NCBI GenBank assembly: GCA_035641235.1
Contig: DASQUP010000019.1
Location: 1-5,529, forward strand
Source of the DNA: DASQUP01 sp035641235
GTDB taxonomy: Bacteria; Actinomycetota; CADDZG01; WHSQ01
Reading direction: 5' to 3'
Length of the DNA: 5,529 nt
In this document: piece by piece, positions 1 through 4,616 of the stretch
Layout: the number at the start of each line of letters is the position of its first letter
Numbering within the stretch: the stretch's first letter is position 1
Position numbers and translations under genes: made by a program
Notes under the pieces: generated by a model
Told to the model about the DNA's origin: nothing
The model's input: only the letters and a program-made list of their open reading frames with translations
The model's database searches: none

Positions 1-141
1 AACGTCAGCCAGACTCCGCGCATCGGTGATGCGCCCCTCCTGGGCGAGCGTCTCGAGCCCGTAGGAATGGCTAAACGACCCCGTCGGGAAGTTCCCGTTG
101 GCAACCTGAAGCAAGTACAGGAGAGCGCTCGGGTCAGTCAT
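1..141 (-). CDS. ureF: Urease accessory protein UreF, N-terminal part (runs off left edge)
   Basis: Only the first 47 codons are in the window. The reading starts MTDPSALLYLLQVANG and continues through NFPTGSFSHSYGLETL. This matches the UreF N-terminal signature, whose usual form is L-Q-L-x-D-x-x-x-P-x-G-x-F-S-H-S-x-G-L-E. Known role of the family: UreF binds UreD/H on the apo-urease and recruits the GTPase UreG, controlling nickel delivery and lysine carbamylation. The family's usual Asp in the 'AD' position is Asn here (VANGNFPTG). The ATG lies inside the end of ureE and the two genes overlap by 8 bases. No purine-rich ribosome site is visible upstream, so translational coupling to ureE is likely. 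The identification rests on the signature only, but the operon position (after ureE) supports it strongly. Confidence 0.9.
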   Translation of the reverse strand, partial: MTDPSALLYLLQVANGNFPTGSFSHSYGLETLAQEGRITDARSLADV

Positions 142-625
142 TGCCGTGTTCGTGGGGGTGGCTGTGGTGTTGATGCGCGACCGCTCCGTAGCGCTCACCC
201 ACCAAGCCTCGCGTGACGCGGCGCGCTCGCAGGCTGAGCCCGCCCAGCACCTCCTGGGTAGAGCGGTCGTAGGGTGTGAGGATCGCGTCGGCGAGAAACC
301 GTGCCGGCCGGTGCAGATTTCCAAGCTGGTATGCAGCGAGTGCCCACTCTCGCGTTGTCCGCGGGCTCACCTCCAGCACATCCTCTGGGGCGGCTACGAC
401 CACCACCGCCACCCCATTATCGACGTACACCACATCGCCGTCGTGCAGCTCCGCGCCGCGTGGCAGCGAGATGATCAACTCGCGATTGCCCTTCGAGCGC
501 ACGCGCCGGTGAGCCCGTTCGCGGTCATCCGCTGTCAATTCGAGCTCATCCACCGCTTCGACCCCGTGATCGAAATCGGAGAGATTCCCGAGTACCTCGG
601 CGACCACCGGAACGTCTGTCGTCAT
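134..625 (-). CDS. ureE: Urease accessory protein UreE (nickel chaperone)
   Basis: 163 residues, close to the family's usual 150-170. UreE is a cytoplasmic dimeric nickel chaperone that passes Ni to UreG and apo-urease. The peptide-binding-like N-terminal domain includes S-L-P-R-G at 53-57, corresponding to the family's L-P-R-G turn. The metal domain has Y-Q-L-G-N-L-H-R-P at 99-107. His105 there aligns with the essential interface His96 of Klebsiella UreE. The second His pair of Klebsiella (His110/His112, in Y-H-H-D-H) is absent; the region reads L-T-P-Y-D-R-S-T. The C-terminus has a short His-rich tail, with His at 151, 153, 154, 156, 158 and 160, typical of nickel-storing UreE. The ATG is preceded by GCGAGG at 632-637 with a 6-base spacer. 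It follows ureC by 25 bases and overlaps ureF by 8. Identification is firm from motif, His tail and context. Confidence 0.93.
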   Translation of the reverse strand: MTTDVPVVAEVLGNLSDFDHGVEAVDELELTADDRERAHRRVRSKGNRELIISLPRGAELHDGDVVYVDNGVAVVVVAAPEDVLEVSPRTTREWALAAYQLGNLHRPARFLADAILTPYDRSTQEVLGGLSLRARRVTRGLVGERYGAVAHQHHSHPHEHGND

Positions 626-650
626 TATGAGCCTCGCTTCGACGCCCGGT

Positions 651-2357
651 TCAGCGTAGGTAATAGAGCTGCGTCAGCGGAAGCGTCTTCGCGGGCTTGA
701 CCGTGATCCGCTCGCCGTCCATAAAGACGTTGTAGGTCTCCGGGTCGACCTCGATATTCGGCAGAGCGTCGTTCAGCACCATATCCCGCTTGCCGATCGT
801 CCGCGTGCGCTTGACCGGCAGAAGCGGATGAGACTCGATCCGTGACTCCAAGCCCGCGTCGATCGCGGCCTGCGTGACGAATGAGTAGGCGAGGCGACGT
901 GGGTTCCGACCGAAATAGCCGAACTGTGGCCGGTACTTCAGCGGCTGAGCCGTCATGACCGTGGAGGCGGCATCGCCCATCGCTGCCCACGTGATAAATC
1001 CTCCCTTCACGATCAACTCGGGCTTCGCGATGAAGTGGTCGGGCCGCCAAAAGACAAGGTCGGCCACTTTACCCGCACCGACCGAACCCACATACTCGTC
1101 TACGCCCATGGAGATCGCCGGGTTGATCGTGACCTTTGCGAGGTAGCGCTTGATCCGGAAATTGTCGTTGTCGCTCTCGTCCTCCGGCAAGCTCCCGAAA
1201 CGCACCTTGTTCACGGCGGCAAGCTGGAAGCTTCTCTGAGCGCTCTCGGCCGCTCTCCCAACGCCCTGACTGTCGGAGCCGATCATCGAGATGGCGCCTA
1301 CGTCATGGAGTACATCCTCGGCACGCATCGTTTCAGCCCGTATGCGCCCACCAACGAACGCCATGTCAGTCGGCACCGCCCGATTCAGGTTGTGAACCGT
1401 GATCGTGATGTCATTCTCTTCGTCATATGTGTTCAGTGAGAATGGGTTCGTGGGATTGGTCGAGCTCGGCAGAATATTGGGCTCACCCACAATTCGCATG
1501 ATGTCGGGCGTGTGGCCTCCACCCGCGCCTTCGACGTGATATGCGTGAATCGCGCGGCCGTCGATCGCGGCGAGGGTGTCCTCGTAGTAGCCGGTCTCGT
1601 TCAGAGTGTCGGCGTGAAGCTGGACTTGGAAGTCGTACTCGTCAGCCACGGACAGACACGTTCGAATCACGGAGGGAGTACACCCCCAGTCCTCATGCAG
1701 CTTCATTCCGATCGCTCCCCCGAGCATTTGCTCGACGATCGCGTCGCGGTCGGACGAGTTTCCCTTTCCGAGGTCTCCGAAATTCATCGGAAAGCTCGCC
1801 ATCGCTTCGAGCATCCGCGCGAGATTCCAAGCACCCGGACACTCGATGCCTACGGTCTTTGGACCGGTTCCCCCACCGATCACCGTCGTGAAGCCGGCCG
1901 ACTGGTACTCGTAGAGCTGCTGCACCGAGTCGAAGTGTGGATGAATGTCAATAAGCCCTGGCGTGACAATCCTGCCCTCAACCGAGAGAATGTCGGTGCT
2001 AGGTCCGACGACCAACCCCGGGGTAATGTCCATCGTGTCGGGGTTGCCCGCCTTGCCCACCCCCACAATCTTGCCCTCTCTCACACCGATGTCGCACTTA
2101 ACGATGCCCAGGAGGGGGTCGATGAGAACTGCGTTGGTAATGACGAAATCGAGCGCACCCTCAGACTGCTTGATCCGAGAAACCTGGCCCATGCCATCTC
2201 GGATCGCCTTTCCGCTGCCGAAGACCATCTCATCGCCGTAGGTCGTCATGTCTCTCTCAATCTTCGCGACGAGGCCTGTGTCGGCAAGATGGATCCGGTC
2301 TCCTGCGGTCGGTCCGTACTGCGCTGCGTAATCACGGCGGTCCATGTCGGTACTCAC
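651..2357 (-). CDS. ureC: Urease alpha subunit UreC (catalytic, divergent active-site surround)
   Basis: 568 residues, the usual UreC length (about 567-573). Family reaction: nickel-dependent hydrolysis of urea to ammonia and carbamate, in an (alpha-beta-gamma)3 complex in the cytoplasm. The N-terminal beta domain opens Y-G-P-T-A-G-D-R, followed by an amidohydrolase barrel from about residue 131. Conserved metal and catalytic residues (Klebsiella number in brackets) are His139 [134], His141 [136], carbamylated Lys219 [217] in G-M-K-L-H-E-D-W, His221 [219], His248 [246], His274 [272], His322 [320], Arg338 [336] and Asp362 [360]. Differences from canonical ureases: the flap reads V-H-N-L rather than C-H-H-L, so Cys319 is Val321. 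S-D-S-Q is followed by G-V rather than A-M. The loop after G-G-G-T-G-P is 3 residues shorter and lacks the T-H-A-T-T-C-like segment. I chose the GTG start because GAGGAGG (2364-2370) sits 6 bases upstream and GTGA overlaps the ureB stop; ATG at codon 5 is the alternative. Substrate is presumed urea but not proven. Confidence 0.95.
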   Translation of the reverse strand: MSTDMDRRDYAAQYGPTAGDRIHLADTGLVAKIERDMTTYGDEMVFGSGKAIRDGMGQVSRIKQSEGALDFVITNAVLIDPLLGIVKCDIGVREGKIVGVGKAGNPDTMDITPGLVVGPSTDILSVEGRIVTPGLIDIHPHFDSVQQLYEYQSAGFTTVIGGGTGPKTVGIECPGAWNLARMLEAMASFPMNFGDLGKGNSSDRDAIVEQMLGGAIGMKLHEDWGCTPSVIRTCLSVADEYDFQVQLHADTLNETGYYEDTLAAIDGRAIHAYHVEGAGGGHTPDIMRIVGEPNILPSSTNPTNPFSLNTYDEENDITITVHNLNRAVPTDMAFVGGRIRAETMRAEDVLHDVGAISMIGSDSQGVGRAAESAQRSFQLAAVNKVRFGSLPEDESDNDNFRIKRYLAKVTINPAISMGVDEYVGSVGAGKVADLVFWRPDHFIAKPELIVKGGFITWAAMGDAASTVMTAQPLKYRPQFGYFGRNPRRLAYSFVTQAAIDAGLESRIESHPLLPVKRTRTIGKRDMVLNDALPNIEVDPETYNVFMDGERITVKPAKTLPLTQLYYLR

Positions 2358-2872
2358 GATTTGCCTCCTCGCTTCCGCGGTGAGCGATCTGGTCGCGGAG
2401 ATCCGTGGTCAGCCTCCTCTGAGAAGGCAAAGCCCCGCTGGCGCGCCCTTGCGATTGCTGCTGCCTTCGTCAAATCGCTGCGCATCGAGCCGTTGGTCAG
2501 GTCGTTCATTCCCATAGACGCCTCGGCACCCCCGAAGCGCGTCACGCGGCAGTTGTGGCTTTGACCTGGTTCGAAGCGAACCGCGCTCCCGCTGGGAATG
2601 TCTAGGCGAAATCCGAATGCAGCCTCTCGGTCGAACGCCAAGGCTCGATTGACCTCGAAAAGGTGGTAATGAGCGCCGACCTGAACCGGACGGTCACCAG
2701 TGTTAGCGATCTCCATCTGCTTGGTCTCACGCCCGGCGTTGAGCTCAATAGTGCCCTCCGCAAACTCGATCACCCCAACCATCTCCGGTTCGCCTACGTC
2801 GAATGCTTCTTCGGGGACCACCGATGAGGGCGGAGGTGGTGCCACCCATTGGCCCTGAGGCGTGGTCGTCAT
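2354..2872 (-). CDS. ureB: Urease beta subunit UreB with N- and C-terminal extensions
   Basis: 172 residues, against about 100-125 for most stand-alone UreB. The beta subunit is a small structural partner of UreC in the cytoplasmic urease trimer and helps frame the active-site flap. The core spans about residues 31-129 and is plainly UreB: I-E-L-N-A-G-R-E-T (42-50), A-N-T-G-D-R-P-V-Q-V-G (56-66), H-Y-H-L-F-E-V-N (68-75), A-F-D-R-E-A-A (79-85), V-R-F-E-P-G-Q (98-104) and F-G-G-A (113-116). Outside the core there is a 30-residue Pro-rich head with P-P-P-P at 12-15 and a basic tail of about 43 residues ending R-K-R-G-G-K-S. The ATG has AAAGGA (2879-2884) 6 bases upstream, which supports the long form, although Met31 would give the conventional start. 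The gap to ureA is 12 bases, and the stop overlaps the ureC GTG. The tail also encodes the ureC ribosome site. Confidence 0.94.
   Translation of the reverse strand: MTTTPQGQWVAPPPPSSVVPEEAFDVGEPEMVGVIEFAEGTIELNAGRETKQMEIANTGDRPVQVGAHYHLFEVNRALAFDREAAFGFRLDIPSGSAVRFEPGQSHNCRVTRFGGAEASMGMNDLTNGSMRSDLTKAAAIARARQRGFAFSEEADHGSPRPDRSPRKRGGKS
2364..2370 (-). promoter_or_regulatory. Ribosome binding site deciding the ureC GTG start
   Basis: On the minus strand this reads GAGGAGG, 6 bases before the GTG at 2357. It lies inside the last codons of ureB (R-K-R-G-G-K-S). The ATG four codons later would be 18 bases away, too far, so GTG is preferred. Confidence 0.75.
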
Positions 2873-2884
2873 TCCAGGTCCTTT

Positions 2885-3196
2885 CTAGTTGCGAATTGGA
2901 TTCACGACGGTGACGAGCTTTGTCCCGTCCGGGAACAACGCCTCGACCTGAACGAGCGTCACCATGCCGGGAACGCCTTCCATCACGTCGTCTCTCTTCA
3001 AGATATTTGCGCCGTACTCCATGATGTCCGGAAGCACCGGGATTGAGCCATCCCGGGCCCGTTCGAGGATTTCGTCGGAGATGAGTGCAATGGCCTCCGG
3101 CTCGTTCAGTTTCACACCCCGCGCAAGCCGTCGGCGAGCCATCTCCGCCGCGGTCCAAATCTGCAGCCGCTCCTCCTCGCGAATAGTGAGATGCAC
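2885..3196 (-). CDS. ureA: Urease gamma subunit UreA
   Basis: 103 residues, against the usual 100. Gamma is the small structural subunit that packs around the UreC core. Family motifs run end to end: M-H-L-T-x-R-E at the start, A-R-R-R-L-A-R-G-V-K-L-N (20-31), P-E-A-I-A-L-I (33-39), R-A-R-D-G (46-50), V-M-E-G-V-P-G-M (71-78), V-Q-V-E-A-L-F-P-D-G-T-K-L-V-T-V (82-97) and C-terminal N-P-I-R-N. The segment after A-R-D-G (S-I-P-V-L-P-D) is about 3 residues longer than in Klebsiella-type UreA. The start is GTG, with GAGGAGG (3205-3211) 8 bases upstream; no in-frame ATG fits as well. As first gene of the leftward ureABCEF operon it carries the leader discussed separately. Identification is secure. 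Confidence 0.96.
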   Translation of the reverse strand: MHLTIREEERLQIWTAAEMARRRLARGVKLNEPEAIALISDEILERARDGSIPVLPDIMEYGANILKRDDVMEGVPGMVTLVQVEALFPDGTKLVTVVNPIRN

Positions 3197-3204
3197 CGGT
3201 GAAG

Positions 3205-3211
3205 CCTCCTC
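3205..3211 (-). promoter_or_regulatory. Ribosome binding site deciding the ureA GTG start
   Basis: On the minus strand this reads GAGGAGG, an almost full anti-16S match, with an 8-base spacer to the GTG at 3196-3194. It supports a non-ATG start for ureA. The same heptamer serves the GTG of ureC. Confidence 0.75.
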
Positions 3212-3228
3212 TTTTGTTGCTGGCTACC

Positions 3229-3251
3229 GTGGCAGAGCTGCCTCTTGCCAC
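3229..3251. repeat. Inverted repeat / hairpin proximal to ureA
   Basis: Arms GTGGCA (3229-3234) and TGCCAC (3246-3251) are perfect complements. GAG (3235-3237) pairs further with CTC (3242-3244), leaving a one-base bulge at 3245 and a four-base loop at 3238-3241. That is a nine-pair stem. It ends 32 bases before the ureA start codon, so on the minus strand it would fold in the 5' leader if transcription starts upstream. As DNA it could equally be a dyad operator. No T-run follows on either strand, so a terminator is unlikely. Confidence 0.5.
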
Positions 3252-3285
3252 TTGGGAGCCTCCAATCGAATTCCACGTCTCCCAA
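3252..3285. repeat. Second inverted repeat abutting the first
   Basis: TTGGGAG (3252-3258) and CTCCCAA (3279-3285) form a perfect seven-pair stem around a 20-base loop. The loop contains the small palindromes TCGA and GAATTC. It abuts the repeat at 3229-3251 with no gap. It could be an operator, a leader hairpin or chance; a 7-bp arm alone is weak evidence. Confidence 0.35.
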
Positions 3286-3417
3286 TTGCCTGCTGTCATG
3301 GAATCCGAGGCGGGCGCATACCGCAAGATGTCGTGGCGCTAAGTCATCGGCGTTTCCTATCACCCCGCGCGCGCCATCCCAGCAAGCTTCAGCGTCGTCC
3401 AAGCGAAGGAGACGGAC

Positions 3418-3915
3418 ATGGATTCAGTCGCTACCTCGAGCCATCTGCCGGCCCTCATGGAGCCGCACGAGCTGAAAGCCGTCGGCCATGAGCTCGAGGC
3501 GACGCTTCACGACCTGGTCGCTCTGTCACTGATCGGCAAGCAATCGCATTGGGCCGTGGTCGGCCCGCTGTTCAGGCCGCTCCACCTCCAGCTCGACCAG
3601 CTGGTGGACTCCTGGCGCGACCTCGCCGACGTGGTCGCCGAGCGAGCGGTCGCGTTGGGCTACGTCCCGGACGGGCAGGCGCAGGCCGTCGCCGCCGGCT
3701 CGGAAATCGGCCCTCTCGCACGAGCGCCGATCGAGGACCACGCGGTCGTATGGGAGCTGGCGAACCGGATCGCGATGGTGAGCGAGCGGGCTCGGACGCG
3801 CATGGACCGAGTCGGGGAGATCGACGCCGTGTCGCAGGATGTCCTGATCGACGTGGTTCGGAAGCTCGAGGAGCAACAGTGGATGCTGCGAGCCCAGCTC
3901 GTCGGCAGATCCTGA
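3418..3915 (+). CDS. dps: Dps-family DNA-binding/ferritin-like protein
   Basis: 165 residues, typical for Dps (150-180). Dps proteins assemble as 12-subunit cages that oxidise Fe(II) with peroxide, store Fe(III) and in some species coat DNA, protecting against oxidative and starvation stress in the cytoplasm. The inter-subunit ferroxidase set is complete: His44 in Q-S-H-W, His56 and Asp60 in L-H-L-Q-L-D, then Asp71 and Glu75 in A-D-V-V-A-E-R. This matches E. coli His51, His63, Asp67, Asp78 and Glu82. The following A-L-G-Y-V-P-D-G fits the family's A-x-x-L-G-x-x-P-x-G turn, and C-terminal helices complete the four-helix bundle. There is no long Lys-rich N-terminal tail, so DNA binding is not evident. 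The ATG has GAAGGAG (3405-3411) 6 bases upstream. It is transcribed away from ureA and is followed 5 bases later by a small zinc-ribbon gene. Confidence 0.93.
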   Translation: MDSVATSSHLPALMEPHELKAVGHELEATLHDLVALSLIGKQSHWAVVGPLFRPLHLQLDQLVDSWRDLADVVAERAVALGYVPDGQAQAVAAGSEIGPLARAPIEDHAVVWELANRIAMVSERARTRMDRVGEIDAVSQDVLIDVVRKLEEQQWMLRAQLVGRS

Positions 3916-3920
3916 TCGGG

Positions 3921-4166
3921 ATGGACGCTCTGGACGGCAACGCGATCGCGGGATGGCTGTTCGAAGGCTTCGGCTCCGAGATGACCACTGTCGTCGGTCG
4001 CTGCAAGCACTGCGGAACACGCTCGCTGATCGCCGAGCTTGCGGTCTACACACGAGCCCCTGGTGCCGTTGCACGCTGCCGGACGTGCGGCAACGTAGCG
4101 ATGGTGCTCGTGAAGATCCGAGACTCGATGCACGTCTACGACGATGCGTTTGAGCTGCTCAGGTGA
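3921..4166 (+). CDS. Small zinc-ribbon protein, DUF6510-like
   Basis: 81 residues starting M-D-A-L-D-G-N-A-I-A-G, with E-M-T-T at 20-23. Two Cys pairs, C28-x-x-C31 and C53-x-x-C56, form a classic four-Cys zinc ribbon; between them lies L-I-A-E-L-A-V-Y-T-R-A-P-G, and M-V-L-V-K-I-R follows. I recognise this overall pattern as the uncharacterised DUF6510 family, mostly actinobacterial. No biochemical function is known to me. From memory such genes often sit near molybdopterin-dependent or FAD oxidoreductases, and moaA lies nearby here, but that link is inference. The ATG is 5 bases after the dps stop and has no good ribosome site of its own (GATCGGG directly precedes it), so coupling to dps is likely. 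A longer in-frame reading from 3549 would lie inside dps and is not credible. Confidence 0.82.
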   Translation: MDALDGNAIAGWLFEGFGSEMTTVVGRCKHCGTRSLIAELAVYTRAPGAVARCRTCGNVAMVLVKIRDSMHVYDDAFELLR

Positions 4167-4182
4167 GCCGTCCTCATCCGAA

Positions 4183-4200
4183 ATGCTGATCGCTCAGCGT
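4183..4200. terminator. Possible weak bidirectional terminator hairpin between convergent genes
   Basis: ATGCTGA (4183-4189) pairs with TCAGCGT (4194-4200), including one T-G wobble, around the four-base loop TCGC. It sits in the 38-base gap between the convergent DUF6510-like and arsR-like genes, where a shared terminator would be expected. No T-tract follows in either direction and the stem is short, so the call is tentative. Confidence 0.3.
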
Positions 4201-4204
4201 CACG

Positions 4205-4570
4205 CTAGTTGGGGCGCTCGAGAAGCCAGCCAGCGAGCTCCTCGATCACGTCACGTTTGACGTAGTAGAAGCCCCACACCCCGCGCTTCTCGTAGTCGAC
4301 GATGCCGGCGTCACGCAGCACCTTGAGGTGGTGCGAGACAGTCGACTGAGCCAAATCGAACAGGTCGTTGATCTCGCAGACGCAGATGGCGCCCGCGTGA
4401 TGGTGAAGGACGTCAACGATCTGCAGCCGCACCGGGTCCCCCAGCGCGCGTGCAACCATCGCCAGACGCCCCGCGTCGCCGACCTCGATCTTGGGGTGAA
4501 CGAGCGGCTCGCAGACCTGATCGCGCGAGCGCTTCGTCTTCGGCTGGATCGGCAGCTCGAGGGGCCCCAC
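4205..4570 (-). CDS. ArsR/SmtB-family winged-helix repressor, thiol metal(loid) sensor type
   Basis: 121 residues, the family's usual size. The winged-helix domain is clear: A-R-A-L-G-D-P-V-R-L-Q-I-V (40-52), the sensing helix with I-C-V-C-E-I (62-67), the recognition helix Q-S-T-V-S-H-H-L-K-V-L-R-D-A-G-I (75-90), and a wing around K-R-G-V-W-G-F-Y-Y-V. Cys63-Val-Cys65 matches the C-x-C of As(III)/Sb(III)-sensing ArsR and Cd/Pb-type sensors. Cys20 in D-Q-V-C-E-P-L could supply a third thiolate, as in actinobacterial ArsR. Ligand is inferred, not shown. Such proteins normally repress their own or an adjacent operon until metal binds. No ars, cad or other transport gene is in the window; it lies 46 bases after moaA on the same strand. 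The GTG at 4570 is the only plausible start (an in-frame TAA lies 12 bases upstream), yet no clear ribosome site precedes it. Confidence 0.88.
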   Translation of the reverse strand: MGPLELPIQPKTKRSRDQVCEPLVHPKIEVGDAGRLAMVARALGDPVRLQIVDVLHHHAGAICVCEINDLFDLAQSTVSHHLKVLRDAGIVDYEKRGVWGFYYVKRDVIEELAGWLLERPN

Positions 4571-4586
4571 GGCACCGGAACGTTAG

Positions 4587-4598
4587 CTGAGCGCTCGG
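4587..4598. promoter_or_regulatory. Candidate operator dyad upstream of the arsR-like gene
   Basis: CTGAGC followed directly by GCTCGG is an imperfect 12-base palindrome (perfect core GAGCGCTC), 17 to 28 bases before the GTG of the arsR-like gene, in the 46-base gap after moaA. ArsR-family proteins usually bind imperfect dyads at their own promoters. The sequence is short and GC-rich, so chance is quite possible. Confidence 0.2.
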
Positions 4599-4616
4599 TT
4601 TTCCTCGCCCGCTTGC

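Larger units (their letters stand above)
3197..3417. other. Divergent intergenic region between ureA and dps
   Basis: 221 bases with no plausible gene. It must hold the leftward urease promoter and the rightward dps promoter. I found no convincing sigma70-type -35/-10 pair for either direction. A TTTCCTAT sequence at 3353-3360 is the best -10-like element for dps but lacks a -35 partner. The recognisable contents are the strong ureA ribosome site (3205-3211, minus), the strong dps ribosome site (3405-3411, plus) and two abutting inverted repeats at 3229-3285. No nickel-regulator NikR site (GTATGA with TCATAC) is present. Confidence 0.6.

Noticed and set aside
2343..2345. ATG as the ureC start
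   Set aside because: The GTG four codons earlier has an ideal GAGGAGG site and overlaps the ureB stop, whereas this ATG is 18 bases from that site.
1512..2564. 350-codon open frame on the plus strand opposite ureC and ureB
   Set aside because: It lies wholly antisense to unmistakable urease genes, has no family resemblance and is the usual long mirror frame of GC-rich coding DNA.
2745..3326. 193-codon minus-strand frame across ureA and the start of ureB
   Set aside because: It overlaps two clear urease subunits in another frame and its translation is Arg/Gly-rich without motifs.
3353..3360. TTTCCTAT as a dps -10 box
   Set aside because: No -35-like hexamer sits 16-18 bases upstream, so it is noted only as a weak possibility.
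3197..3417. NikR-type nickel operator or a known riboswitch ahead of ureA
   Set aside because: No GTATGA/TCATAC arms and no recognised aptamer core were found; only generic inverted repeats are present.
3549..4166. 205-residue plus-strand reading that extends the zinc-ribbon gene upstream
   Set aside because: Its first 124 codons overlap dps in another frame and are low-complexity Arg/Ala/Gly; the recognisable protein begins at the ATG at 3921.
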